This document shows, in pieces, positions 17,553 through 26,800 of a stretch of DNA of 57,266 nucleotides. The DNA lies in NCBI GenBank assembly GCA_005881275.1, contig VBEF01000040.1, forward strand, positions 1 to 57,266, given 5' to 3'. Each line of letters begins with the position of its first letter. Position 1 is the stretch's first letter. A program made the translations under genes and the position numbers. The DNA comes from Chloroflexota bacterium. GTDB lineage: Bacteria > Chloroflexota > Dormibacteria > Dormibacterales > Dormibacteraceae. Under the pieces are notes generated by a model. That model was not told the origin of the DNA, did no database searches, and saw only the letters and a list, made by a program, of their open reading frames with translations.

Positions 17553-17576
17553 GAGTAGTTACTCACAGGATACCGG
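17541..17576. promoter_or_regulatory. Symmetric operator-like dyad over merR start
   Basis: The sequence is centred between 17558 and 17559. TGAGTA (17552-17557) mirrors TACTCA (17560-17565), and CCGGTA (17541-17546) mirrors TACCGG (17571-17576). Over 36 bases, 13 of 18 paired positions match. On the minus strand a TATCCT -10-like hexamer at 17569-17574 lies in the right arm. This fits autoregulation. Confidence 0.6.
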
Positions 17577-17659
17577 TGAGACCAGGACAGGTCCGGGAGG
17601 TGACCATCAGGCCCGAAGGGCGCTGTCCACGCCCTGAAAAAGGCGACCCTCCAGGGCTT

Positions 17660-18499
17660 CTAGCCGAACGTGTTCCAGTAGTACATCCGGTCGAGCCATC
17701 CCGGGTCCGCGCGGTAGGCCCTTGCAAACGACTCCACCGAGTCCACGTAGTCGAAGTCGTGGTTGTACTGAAAGATCGCGTTGCGCATGTTGTACGGCGC
17801 GCCGTTCCGCACCAGGTAGCGGGCCGCGGCGAGGATCGAGTCGTGAGGGTCGTGGATGTTGCCGCCCTGCCCGTACTGGGTCCACGTGCTCGGCAAGAAC
17901 TGCATCGGCCCCTGCGCGCCCGCGGACGACGTGTCTTTGACGCGCCCGAAGTTGCTCTCGATGAAGTTGATCGAAGCCAGGTAGCTGGGGTCGATCCCGT
18001 AACGCCGCGAAGCCTCGTTGTAGTAGGCGCGCAAAGCGCTCAACGGCTCCGCGTCGGTGTAGGGGTGGTTGAAGTGCACGTTGACCAGGTAGTACTCATC
18101 GATGCCCGCCAGGATGTAGAGCGAGTGCAGGGCTGCGATCAGATTCTCGATCGGCGCCTGGACGCCCGCGGGAATCAGGGGAATGACCGCCGTCTCGACC
18201 GCTGAGTACGAAGCGAGCTCATAGACGCGAAGCTGCTCCTGGCGCGCCGCCTGGCGGAAGCTGTACTGCGCCGCCGCAACCGCTAGCTCGTGCCGCACGC
18301 TGTCCGCCAGGCCTGCCGGCTGCTCCGCCGCAAGCGCGTTGAGCCGGCTCGACGCTTCTTGCATCGCGAGCTCGGCGGCGATGATTCGCGCCGCCTCGTG
18401 ATGCGCGTTCGGCCCGGCGCCCGGATCCTGGGCCAATGCGGCGTGTGGCAGCAGCGCCAGGCCCGCGGCAACCACAACCGCGACGCGAAGTCGGATCAG
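17660..18499 (-). CDS. Secreted lytic transglycosylase (SLT domain), probable CTG start
   Basis: The C-terminal 150 residues are a lysozyme-like transglycosylase domain: YGIDPSYLASINFIESNFGR with the catalytic glutamate, then SAGAQGPMQFLPSTWTQYG and the terminal RNAIFQYNHDFDYVDSV. It cleaves peptidoglycan outside the membrane. The N-terminus looks like a signal peptide: IRLRVAVVVAAGLALLPHAALA, with a cut before QDP. No ATG, GTG or TTG precedes it. CTG at 18499 overlaps the ftsH-like stop as CTGA and gives a complete signal. GTG at 18475 would remove the positive end. Residues 30-110 are helical, probably coiled coil. Confidence 0.8.
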   Translation of the reverse strand: MIRLRVAVVVAAGLALLPHAALAQDPGAGPNAHHEAARIIAAELAMQEASSRLNALAAEQPAGLADSVRHELAVAAAQYSFRQAARQEQLRVYELASYSAVETAVIPLIPAGVQAPIENLIAALHSLYILAGIDEYYLVNVHFNHPYTDAEPLSALRAYYNEASRRYGIDPSYLASINFIESNFGRVKDTSSAGAQGPMQFLPSTWTQYGQGGNIHDPHDSILAAARYLVRNGAPYNMRNAIFQYNHDFDYVDSVESFARAYRADPGWLDRMYYWNTFG

Positions 18500-20601
18500 G
18501 CCGTTTGCGCCGCTTCGATCTTGAGCGGCTCCAGCACCGGCGGGAGCGGGATCTCCTCCGGGTAGGGATCGCTCGCTTTCGGTTCGCGCAGCCCCACCGA
18601 GTCGAGGAGCCCGCCGATCTCGTCTCCGACCAGCTCGCCTTGCGCCATCAGCGCCTCGGCGGCCAGGTCGATCTGTTCCTTGTTCACGTTCATGACGCGC
18701 CAGTCGTCGATGTACGCCGCGCCGAGCACCTGCGCCACGGCCTGGCGCGAGCGGGGATTGCCAAGCGCCTTTCCGGCCGCGGTTTCGACACCGAGGAGGT
18801 CGTTGCCGACGAACGCCGCGACGGAGATCAGGTATTCGCCGATGCTGACAGCCAGTCGCGACTGCTGCATGGGCAAGGGGTCGGGGCCCATGCCCCAAAC
18901 AGAGATCATGTGGGCGGCGAGCTCTGTCGCCTGGACGAGGTCCATGCTCACGCCGTTCGAGTTCTCGCCGTAGAACGCGCGCTCAGACGCGATGGCGCCG
19001 AGCGTGTGGCGGAGCTGTCCGGCGGCGTGCGAGCGGAAGTGCGAGAACTCTTCCTGCCTTGCGACGGAACGGTGATGGCCGAGCGAACCGGATCGCATCT
19101 TGATCGACAGCCGCACCGATACCGCGTCGGGCAAGAAGTAGCGCGCGGCGACCGCGTGGCCAAGCTCGTGACGGGCCACGGCTAGCCGCTCCCGTTCCGT
19201 GTACTCGATCGGGTGCGCGAGTCCGGCCTCGATGTTGCCCATCGCCTCCCGGATGTCGCGCCAGGTGAAAGCCTCGCGGTTGTCCTGGAACGCATACATC
19301 AGCGCGAGAGAGAGCGCCTGCTCGATCATGGCCGGCGAGTAACCGTCGGCGACCCGCGCGAATTCGTCGCGTCGAGCCGGCGTGTCCAACTCGGGATCGT
19401 GCTTCTTCTTCGCGAAGTAAAGCTCCGCGATGTCCTTGCGGTCGTCTTTCGTCGGCATGCGGAAGATGATCTGGCGACCGAAACGCCCCGGACGCACAAC
19501 CGCCTCGTCGAGGACCTGCGGCCGGTTCGTCGCGCCGACGAAAAGGATGTTGTAGCGAGGAGCGCGCAGGATCGGGATGCGCAGTTTGACCTTGGTTCCG
19601 TTCGCTCCAATTTGCCTCGGCACGAACAGCCCGTCGAGCGTGATGTTCACGAACCGCCGCCCCATCTGCCTGAAGTAGCCGGGGTTGTCCACGCCGTCCA
19701 TCATCACCAGCAGGGTGTTGAGGCCCAGCTGGCCGCCGCCGAACATGCCACCCATCCCGCCACCGCCGCCGCCCATTCCGCTGCGACGGTTGCCGAGGGC
19801 ATCGAACTCGTCGATGAAGACGATGCTTCCGCCCCAGCGCTTGGCGCGGCTCTTCGCGGCGCGCACGGTCATGAAGACGTTGAGCGCGTCCATGCCGAGG
19901 AACATGCCCTGGAATGACGAGCCGGAGGTGATGATGATCGGCACGTGCATCGATGACGCGATGCCTTTGGCCAGCATGGTCTTGCCTGTGCCGGGAGGAC
20001 CGACCATGAGCACGCCTCGCTCGCGCTTGCCGCCCGCGCGGACATAGTTCCGACCCTGTTCCATCAAGGTCAGGATCCGGCGCATCTCGTCCACCGCCGA
20101 CTTCTGGCCGCGGACGTCTTCGATCTTGACTTCGTAGTTGGCCTCTCCCGGGTCCACGTACGTGCGCCCGATGCGGCCGTAGATGAAGAAAGCGCCGAAG
20201 AACAGCATGAAGTTGGCGACCATGATCACAAGGAAGTACGCGAGCTGGGGTATGGCGGCGGCGATGACGCCAGGCAATGCGTCCATCGCTTCCAGCGGGC
20301 CCAGGCCGAAGAACACGAAGTAGATCGCGAAGTAGATGGCAAGGATGATCGCCAAGCTCCTGAGTCGGCGCCAGAACAAAGCCCGGTTCGTTTCGAGGGT
20401 GCGCTCGTCGGGGGTTTCTTCTGGCGCGATGCGCTCGCTCAGGATCAGCCACCGCTTGAACAGCGTGAAGATTCCGCGGACGACAAGCATCGCAATGACC
20501 GCGTAAACAACGGACCACGCGATGCCCAGCTGGAGCGCGATCAGCGCGAAGGCGAACGCCGAAGCGCCGGTGAAGATCGTGAAGATCCAGAAGATGATCA
20601 A
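18496..20601 (-). CDS. FtsH-like membrane AAA+ zinc protease, divergent
   Basis: The 701-residue protein has four membrane segments (about 3-25, 28-46, 83-100, 110-142) rather than the usual two around a periplasmic loop. The AAA+ module follows, with Walker A GPPGTGKT (201-208), Walker B IVFIDEFDAL and PGRFGR. Zinc protease motif HELGH is at 478-482, and Asp554 fits the third ligand. A glycine-rich run (277-290) and about 45 extra residues (305-350) sit between MDG and VGATNRP, where normal FtsH has only a few residues. ATG overlaps the DUF5317 gene as ATGA. It is probably a membrane quality-control protease, but a specialised paralogue. Confidence 0.85.
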   Translation of the reverse strand: MIIFWIFTIFTGASAFAFALIALQLGIAWSVVYAVIAMLVVRGIFTLFKRWLILSERIAPEETPDERTLETNRALFWRRLRSLAIILAIYFAIYFVFFGLGPLEAMDALPGVIAAAIPQLAYFLVIMVANFMLFFGAFFIYGRIGRTYVDPGEANYEVKIEDVRGQKSAVDEMRRILTLMEQGRNYVRAGGKRERGVLMVGPPGTGKTMLAKGIASSMHVPIIITSGSSFQGMFLGMDALNVFMTVRAAKSRAKRWGGSIVFIDEFDALGNRRSGMGGGGGGMGGMFGGGQLGLNTLLVMMDGVDNPGYFRQMGRRFVNITLDGLFVPRQIGANGTKVKLRIPILRAPRYNILFVGATNRPQVLDEAVVRPGRFGRQIIFRMPTKDDRKDIAELYFAKKKHDPELDTPARRDEFARVADGYSPAMIEQALSLALMYAFQDNREAFTWRDIREAMGNIEAGLAHPIEYTERERLAVARHELGHAVAARYFLPDAVSVRLSIKMRSGSLGHHRSVARQEEFSHFRSHAAGQLRHTLGAIASERAFYGENSNGVSMDLVQATELAAHMISVWGMGPDPLPMQQSRLAVSIGEYLISVAAFVGNDLLGVETAAGKALGNPRSRQAVAQVLGAAYIDDWRVMNVNKEQIDLAAEALMAQGELVGDEIGGLLDSVGLREPKASDPYPEEIPLPPVLEPLKIEAAQTA

Positions 20602-21131
20602 GGCGGGGTCAACTCCTTATACACGCTGGGGTTTCGGACAGCGAGAAACACCACGATAGCGAGACCGAGAGCAATCAGCACGTCGCCCGGACTGTAGACC
20701 TCCGGCGAGGGGTACAGGGATACCCAGTCGCCCAGCAGGTTGAGCTGGGTCCCGCTTCCCATGACCGTGTACTGGCCGACATTGCCACGCCGCAGCAGCG
20801 CAACAGCGAACTCCGGCGCCACCGGCATTCGCGCTCCGTTCACGACGATCACGAGCAAGTTCAGCGCGGCGCCCGCGGTGATCAGCCAGATGCCCCGCAC
20901 GCGATCGAACTGCCAGATCGTCCAGGCCACGATGGCCGCGAGGGCGAGAACGTACGCGTAGCGAGCTCCGTCGACCCGGCCGAGCGGGGTCAGGACGACT
21001 GATTCCCGGACCACCACCGCGGCGATGATCAGCCACGGCCAGCGGAAGCGCAGCCCGGCCAGGTTGCCGATCCGGCCGCCCGTGACCAGACCGAAGACCA
21101 CCCCGAGCACGATCGCGAAGAGCCAGAGCAT
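20598..21131 (-). CDS. DUF5317 family membrane protein
   Basis: The 177-residue protein has about five hydrophobic segments. The opening LWLFAIVLGVVFGLVTGG, the NLAGLRFRWPWLI segment, NLLVIVVNGARMPV and YSPGDVLIALGLAIVVF resemble the DUF5317 family. Its function is unknown. It is the first gene of a unit with the FtsH-like protease and the transglycosylase, each overlapping by 4 bases, which suggests a joint role at the membrane or cell wall. Confidence 0.75.
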   Translation of the reverse strand: MLWLFAIVLGVVFGLVTGGRIGNLAGLRFRWPWLIIAAVVVRESVVLTPLGRVDGARYAYVLALAAIVAWTIWQFDRVRGIWLITAGAALNLLVIVVNGARMPVAPEFAVALLRRGNVGQYTVMGSGTQLNLLGDWVSLYPSPEVYSPGDVLIALGLAIVVFLAVRNPSVYKELTPP

Positions 21132-21143
21132 CGGTTGTCCGGG

Positions 21144-22337
21144 CTATTCGGCGGCGAGTCGAGAGGCCGCTCCCGCCAGGACCTTGACGCCCACGGGGAG
21201 CGCGGCCTCGTCGATTCGGAATCCCGGCGAATGATGGGCGGATGGCGCATCGCCCTCGGGCCGCGCCCCGAGCATGAAGTAGCAGCCCGGGATACGGGTC
21301 AGAAATTCCGCGAAGTCGTCGCTCACGGTCAGCGGCCGCCCGAGCACGCTGGCCCTGTCTCCGATGAGCTCTCGTCCGACGTCGAGGACCGTGCGGGTCA
21401 CGTTCGGCTCGTTCATCAGCGGCACCGTGCCATGGACAAGATCGAGCTTGGCTTCGATCTCGAACTCGCTTTGCGCCTCGCGCAGCAGGTCGCGCAAGCG
21501 ATCGAGCGCCTGCTCGCGAAGAGAGTCGTTGAATGTGCGCAGGCTGCCCTGCACCAGGACGCCGCGCGGCACGATGTTCCATGCGCCGTCGCTGCTGATG
21601 TTGCCCACGGTGGTGTGGCACTGGACGCCATCGTGCTCGAGGCCTTCGACCACGGTGTGCAGGCGCTCGACGAAGAACGCCTGCGCCGCGAGCACGTTGC
21701 CGCGCCGGCCCATCATGCCGCCGTGTCCGCCCGGCCCGGAGAAGCTGATGTCGAAGGCATCCGACCCTGACCACATCAGGCCCGGCCTCGAGACGACTGT
21801 GCCGGACTCCATGAAGCTCACGATGTGCAGCCCGATCACCGCGTCCGGCCGGTGGTCGTCGAGCAAGCCTCGCGCGATCATTGCCTTTGCGCCTTCGACG
21901 ATCTCTTCGGCGGGCTGAAAAACAAATAGATATTTGCCGCCGACGTCCCAGATGCGATCGATCAGCGTGCGCGCGACGCCGATCATGATCGCCATGTGCG
22001 CGTCGTGGCCGCATGCGTGCATCCGCCCGTCGATGCTGGAGTGAAATTCGACCCCGGACTGTTCGTGAATCGGCAGCGCGTCGATATCGGCGCGAAGCAT
22101 CACGGTCTTGCCCGGACGTCCCGTATCGAGGATCGCCACCGCACCCGTTTGTGTTCCGGCCGTCTTGATGTCCAGTCCCATCTCCTGCAGCCTGTTGGTC
22201 AGATACCTCGTCGTCTCGTGCTCGCTGAAGCTGACCTCGGGATGTTTGTGGAAGTAGCGGCGCAGGTCGATCACGTCGTCGAGCACCGACTTGCTCGGCA
22301 GGGGCGTGGTCGCGTGTTCCTCGTGGGAATCAGTCAT
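21144..22337 (-). CDS. M20D-family amidohydrolase
   Basis: This 397-residue zinc hydrolase is of the peptidase M20D type, which includes hippurate hydrolase, N-acyl-amino acid hydrolases and IAA-amino acid hydrolases. Visible motifs are LRRYFHKHPEVSFSEHETT, LRADIDALPIHE, MHACGHDAHMAIMIGVA, FQPAEEIVEGAKAMI, GLHIVSFMESGTV and the lid domain GPGGHGGMM. The metal-binding cysteine of M20D enzymes is present in ACGHDAH. The start overlaps the upstream response regulator by 8 bases, so the two are probably co-transcribed. The substrate is unknown. Confidence 0.9.
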   Translation of the reverse strand: MTDSHEEHATTPLPSKSVLDDVIDLRRYFHKHPEVSFSEHETTRYLTNRLQEMGLDIKTAGTQTGAVAILDTGRPGKTVMLRADIDALPIHEQSGVEFHSSIDGRMHACGHDAHMAIMIGVARTLIDRIWDVGGKYLFVFQPAEEIVEGAKAMIARGLLDDHRPDAVIGLHIVSFMESGTVVSRPGLMWSGSDAFDISFSGPGGHGGMMGRRGNVLAAQAFFVERLHTVVEGLEHDGVQCHTTVGNISSDGAWNIVPRGVLVQGSLRTFNDSLREQALDRLRDLLREAQSEFEIEAKLDLVHGTVPLMNEPNVTRTVLDVGRELIGDRASVLGRPLTVSDDFAEFLTRIPGCYFMLGARPEGDAPSAHHSPGFRIDEAALPVGVKVLAGAASRLAAE

Positions 22338-23130
22338 GCACGGAAACCAGGGTGTAGCCGCGCGCCGAGGCGTGCACGAACGTCGTGCCGAGTCCCGGCT
22401 CGAGCTCGTCGAGCCGGCGCCGCAAAGTGAGAAGCGCGGAGTGGACCGTCGAGTGGGCGGCGTTGTTGCGAAAGAGGCCGGCCTCGATGAGGTCGCGGGC
22501 CGTCGCCGACTTGGAACCCTGCGCGAGGAAGAGCACGACCGCCGCTTGTTGCTGTGTCAGCCTCACGCTGCGTTCACCCATCGTTACGGTTCGCCGGGTT
22601 GGATCGAACTCGAGACGTCCGAATCGATAGGTGCCGGGGCGCCCGGTGCCTCGCTCGACCAGTCTCGCGGCGAGGTCGGAGTAGATGTGCGCCATCGGCA
22701 CGTTGCCCTTCACGAAGTAGGAGCTGGCGCCCAGCTCGTACGCGCGGCGTATCGAGGCTGAGTTGACCTGGGCCGCGGAGAGCACGATCACCGGCAGCCC
22801 CGGATGGTGCTGCCGGATCCAGACGAGGAGGTCGAATCCTGAGTCCTCGTGCTCGTCGAGCACGAGGTCGAGCAGCACCGCGGCCACCCGCTCGTGCTCG
22901 AGCACGTCACGGGCTTCCTGGACCGTCGCGGCCACCGAGGGGTGGTAGCCGAGGTCCTGGAGATCGATCCGAAGCTGCTGGAGCATCGCCGCCTCGTCCT
23001 CCACCACGAGGACCGACGAGCCCAGCACGTCGGCCGGGCGGTAGACCTCCAGCCCCGGGGGAAGAGGGGGCAGCCGCACCTCGCGCCTCGCGCCATTCCC
23101 CGATCCGCGTCGCATACTTCGATTTTCCAA
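22330..23130 (-). CDS. OmpR-like response regulator
   Basis: The 266-residue protein has an N-terminal extension of about 35 residues, then a receiver domain (VLVVEDEAAM, phospho-acceptor Asp88 in LLDLVLDEH, switch VLSAAQV, lysine in YFVKG). A C-terminal winged helix follows (TVTMGERSVRLTQQQAAVVLFL, then VHSALLTLRRRLDELEPGLG). It should bind DNA when phosphorylated. The likely kinase is the GAF protein encoded at 23834, although a receiver gene lies between them. The AT-rich stretch 23131-23165 upstream is a probable promoter. The gene ends 8 bases inside the M20 gene. Confidence 0.88.
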   Translation of the reverse strand: MENRSMRRGSGNGARREVRLPPLPPGLEVYRPADVLGSSVLVVEDEAAMLQQLRIDLQDLGYHPSVAATVQEARDVLEHERVAAVLLDLVLDEHEDSGFDLLVWIRQHHPGLPVIVLSAAQVNSASIRRAYELGASSYFVKGNVPMAHIYSDLAARLVERGTGRPGTYRFGRLEFDPTRRTVTMGERSVRLTQQQAAVVLFLAQGSKSATARDLIEAGLFRNNAAHSTVHSALLTLRRRLDELEPGLGTTFVHASARGYTLVSVHD

Positions 23131-23250
23131 GACCCTTTCTACATCATTATTAATGAGAATTGACTACGCTTGAACGATCAGATTCGAGTGAGCCGCGTCA
23201 TACTTTGGGCCGGACCTGGCGTAATTGGAAAAACAAAGGGGTAATTGGGG

Positions 23251-23364
23251 ATGACTTGGCGACTGAAGTTACAGGGTGTGATCTTGGCGCTGGTCCTGAC
23301 GGGTGCTCTTGCCCTCGCAGCCGGCGCGCAGTGGGTCGACGCGTTCGCCGGCCTCGACTGGTAA
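23251..23364 (+). CDS. Small 37-residue membrane or signal-type peptide
   Basis: The ORF has 37 codons from ATG 23251 to TAA 23364. The product starts MTWRLKLQGVILALVLTGAL, continues with a short AAGA stretch, and ends QWVDAFAGLDW. It has two positive residues, one hydrophobic segment and an aromatic, acidic tail. It might be a membrane peptide or a cleaved, exported one (possible cut after AGA). AAAGGGG about 10 bases upstream could bind ribosomes. It sits alone between two minus-strand receivers on the opposite strand, with 3' ends only 4 bases apart from the next gene. Not recognised; real-gene status is likely but unproven. Confidence 0.5.
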   Translation: MTWRLKLQGVILALVLTGALALAAGAQWVDAFAGLDW

Positions 23365-23368
23365 GCAC

Positions 23369-23803
23369 TTAAGAATCTGAGTTTCGGCGCTCACGGGAGC
23401 GCCGGATGGCGACCGGAAGCAAGGCGTAGAGATCCGCCCGATCGACGGCTTTGCTCATATAGCCGACGACGTCCGGATCGTCGGTGCCTGACGGGAAAAC
23501 GGGGTACGCGGTGTAGAAGATGACCGGCACCTTCTGCCCGCGTGCTCGAAGCTCGTTCAGCAGGCCCCAGCCGTCCATCGGCTCGGGGAGCATGAGGTCG
23601 ATGATCGCAACCTCCGGGTTGTCCGCCTGCGCCCGGACCAGAGCCTGGTCGGCGTCCTCAGCCATCGACACCTTGTAGCCAAGCATTTTCAGGTCGGTTT
23701 CCAGGATGACCCGCCACGCCCGTTCATCGTCGACCACGAGCACGGTGGAACCCCGCAATTCTTCGGGAGTTGGCGCGATTGGCTTGGGCGGGGTGAACGG
23801 CAC
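23369..23803 (-). CDS. Stand-alone receiver-domain response regulator
   Basis: The 144-residue protein is a receiver domain (STVLVVDDERAWRVILETDL, phospho-acceptor aspartate in VAIIDLMLP, switch threonine in VIFYTAYP, lysine in GYMSKAVDRADL). No output domain is present. Such proteins pass phosphate or signal by protein contact. GTG at 23803 is chosen; the longer frame would overlap the start and promoter of the divergent kinase. The kinase gene starts 31 bases away on the other strand with a shared -10, so the two probably form a pair. Confidence 0.83.
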   Translation of the reverse strand: MPFTPPKPIAPTPEELRGSTVLVVDDERAWRVILETDLKMLGYKVSMAEDADQALVRAQADNPEVAIIDLMLPEPMDGWGLLNELRARGQKVPVIFYTAYPVFPSGTDDPDVVGYMSKAVDRADLYALLPVAIRRSRERRNSDS

Positions 23804-23818
23804 CTGGACTTCTGGGGC

Positions 23819-23826
23819 AGTATATC
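23819..23826. promoter_or_regulatory. Shared -10 for divergent receiver and kinase genes
   Basis: AGTATATC reads as TATATC on the plus strand, 7 bases before the kinase ATG at 23834. On the minus strand it reads as TATACT, 15 bases before the receiver GTG at 23803. The two -10 hexamers overlap, so both genes could be controlled from one point. The kinase mRNA would then be nearly leaderless. Confidence 0.4.
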
Positions 23827-23833
23827 GGTGGCA

Positions 23834-26800
23834 ATGGCGACTCCAGCCCGGCGAAACGGCAGGTCGCATGCCTCAGCGGCCACTGTGAAGCGGTCGCTAT
23901 CGCGGCCCAAGGCTCCGGTTCGGCCACGCACGGTGGGCAAGGCGCCCGGCCCCTCAGCGAGCGCTCTGGTCCACGAGCTGGGAAGCTGCGTCACCGAAGC
24001 CGACCTGGTCCAGGTCCTCTATCGGGGCCTCGAGGCGAGGTTCGGCTACAACACCATCAACCTGCAGGTGCTCGAGAGGGAGGGCTGGTACCACTCCCTG
24101 CCGATGGACGCCGGCGTGCTGCAGGACGTGCGCCGCCGTCCGGTCCGCGAGTCGAACTTTGCGCGCCAGTTTGCCAACCCGAAGACGACAGTTCTCCCGG
24201 TCGAGTCGGCGCAGCAGGAGGCCGGGACCGGCCCGGGCGCGAGGGTCAGGAGCAAGCTCGTGATCTGGGTCCCGGTCCTTCACCAGGGCGAGGTCATCGG
24301 GAGCGTCATCTATCACACATTCCGCAAGCGGCGGGTGCCGCCCGCGGAGATCCAGTTCCTGGAAGACGTCCACCGCAGGCTGGGCGTCCTTCTCGCCAAC
24401 GCCTCCCTCAACGAGCTCACCCGAAATCAGGCGCGTCGCCTCGAGGCGCTGAACAGCATCGCCCGGGCGATGACCTCGACCCTGGACGAGACGAGCGTGC
24501 TTACCGGCCTGTACGCGACTCTGCGCGAGCTCCTGCCCGTCGACTCGCTCGAGCTGATCACGGTCCAGGACGGCGCGGAGCAAGCCCGCCATCTGCACCT
24601 CGAGGGCGATTCGGTGCCAAGCTCCCGCCTCCTGCCGCCGCGCTCACCGCTCGCGGCGACCGCCCGGGAGGTCGTCGCTGAGAGCAAGAACCTGATCTCG
24701 CACTATCCGCACTCATCCCTCTGGGTGCCGCTCAAGGAGGGCGGCAGAGCGCGTGGCGCCCTGGGCATCAGGTGCTCGCGCCCCTACGCATACGAAGACT
24801 CGACCGCTTTCTTCCTCGAGCTGGTCTGCGACGAGGTCGCGCTCGCCCTCCGCAACGCCCGCAGCTACGAGGCGATCGAAGATCAGCGCCGGAGGCTCGA
24901 GGTCGTCAACTCGATCGGCCGCCGCCTGGCCTCGAGCCTGGACCGCTGGTCGATCATGCGCACCCTTCGGGAGGAGCTTTCGGCCAACCTCAGCTTCGAT
25001 GGCTTCATCCTCGCCACGATCACCGAGACCCCGGACGGGCCGCTGGCCGAGGGCTACCAGCATGTGGGCGGTGTGGAAGAGGTCGTGCCCCCGGTCGCGC
25101 TGGCGGTAACCGGTCCCTCCCGCGAGGCGTACGAGTCGGGCAAACCCGTTCTCGTCCGGAAGTCGCCGTGGGCGCGCTCATTCGAGGGCAAGGCTCTCGA
25201 GCGCGAGGTCTGGACCGTCGGGCAGGGCGCGGCGGTCTTCGTTTCAGGTCCGCCTTCTGACCGGCGGCGCATATCGCGCTCGTTTGTATGGGTGCCGGTC
25301 CTGAGCGGCGACCGCATCACGGCCATGCTGTCGCTGCAGTCCTACACCGAGGACGCGTTCAACGACTGGCACGTGAAGCTTCTCCAGGACGTTGCGGCCC
25401 ACGTGAGCCTTGCGCTGGCCAACGCAGACCACTTCGCGCAGGCGCAAACCGAGCGCGCGCGGCTCGAGGCGCTCCACCTTCTCGAGCTCGGCGTCGCGAG
25501 CGCATCGGACGAACGCCAGATGGCGGAAGCTGTTTTCTCCGTCGCCGGCGACTACCTCGGGTCGACGCACATGGTGCTCGCCTACGTCGACGTCGCGGGA
25601 CAGGTGGCGGGATTCGCAGGCGCGACCGCCGAGGCGGCGACCGCGATCGGGCCGGTCCCGATCGAGAACGCTCCGTTCTTCCGGAGGTTGATCGAGGGAG
25701 GGACCGACGTGCAGGACGCCGTGGCCCACGAGCAAGCAGACCTCGATGGACCGATCGGCAGCTACATCTTCACGCGCTCGCCGAGCCACGTCGTGTGGGC
25801 GCCGATCACGCAGAACGACCGCGTCGTCGCCGGTGTCGTCGCCATGCGCACCGACGGGGCGCGCTTCCTGGCCACTCACGTGAAGCTGCTGGAGGCGGCG
25901 ATGCCTGTGGTGGGAATCGCGCTGCGCACCATGCGCCTCCATCACGCGAACGAGCTCGCGCTGGCGCAGTCGGTGCGCATCCAGGAGCTCGCCGCCCTGG
26001 CCGGCCACGAGCTGATGAGCGTGGTTTCCAACATTGCCGACCAGGCCCGCACGATGCTCGAGTCCGCCGGCGCCGCGTGTTGGGCTTTCGACACCGACGG
26101 CCGCGTCACCGCGACCCGCGCGAGCGGGGAGGCGGCAGCCGATGAGGTGCTCGGCTGGGCCGGGTTGAGCTCCGACGACCGTGTCGCTCCAGCCGGCATC
26201 GTAAGCGGCACTGCCCGCGAGTACGCATGGAACCTGATCCCGCTTTGGTACGGCGACCGCCTGGTCGGCGCGATCGGCGCCATCCATGGGTCCACCCTGG
26301 TTGCGGAACCCAGCTCCGCCGCCCTCGACTTTGCACGGCACGCGGCGGTCGCGATCGAGAACGCGCGACTGGTCGCTGAGACCCGCGGCCGCATACGCAC
26401 GCTGGAAGCGGTCGCCGCGTTTACGGAGCTGACGCCGACTGAGCCCGACCGCGCCCGCTCCGAGATGGCCCGGCTCGTGAGCCGTGCGCTTGCCGGTTCG
26501 CAGGGCGAGCTCTGGCTGCTCGAAGACGGCGAGCTGGTCCGCCGGTCCGACGACGGCGACGTTTCGCCCCGGGTTCCGGTCACCGACAGCGCTCAGCTGC
26601 TGCGCGCGCTGAACGCGCCCACCGGAGGACGCCGGCTTCGCGCCTTGCTCGACCTGATCGGCTCGCCGCAAGACGCGTTCGCCATCCCGATCCAGGTCGA
26701 AGGCCGCTTCGCCGGCTTGTTGGTGGCGCGAATGACTGTGGGCGCCGCCGAGACGCGGAGGCTCGCCGCGGTCCTGGCCGGCCAGGCGTCGGTCCTTCTC

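Noticed and set aside
17660..18898. A longer 412-residue transglycosylase reading back into the FtsH-like gene
   Set aside because: The extra 130 residues are an arginine- and alanine-rich shadow of the protease gene and have no start with context.
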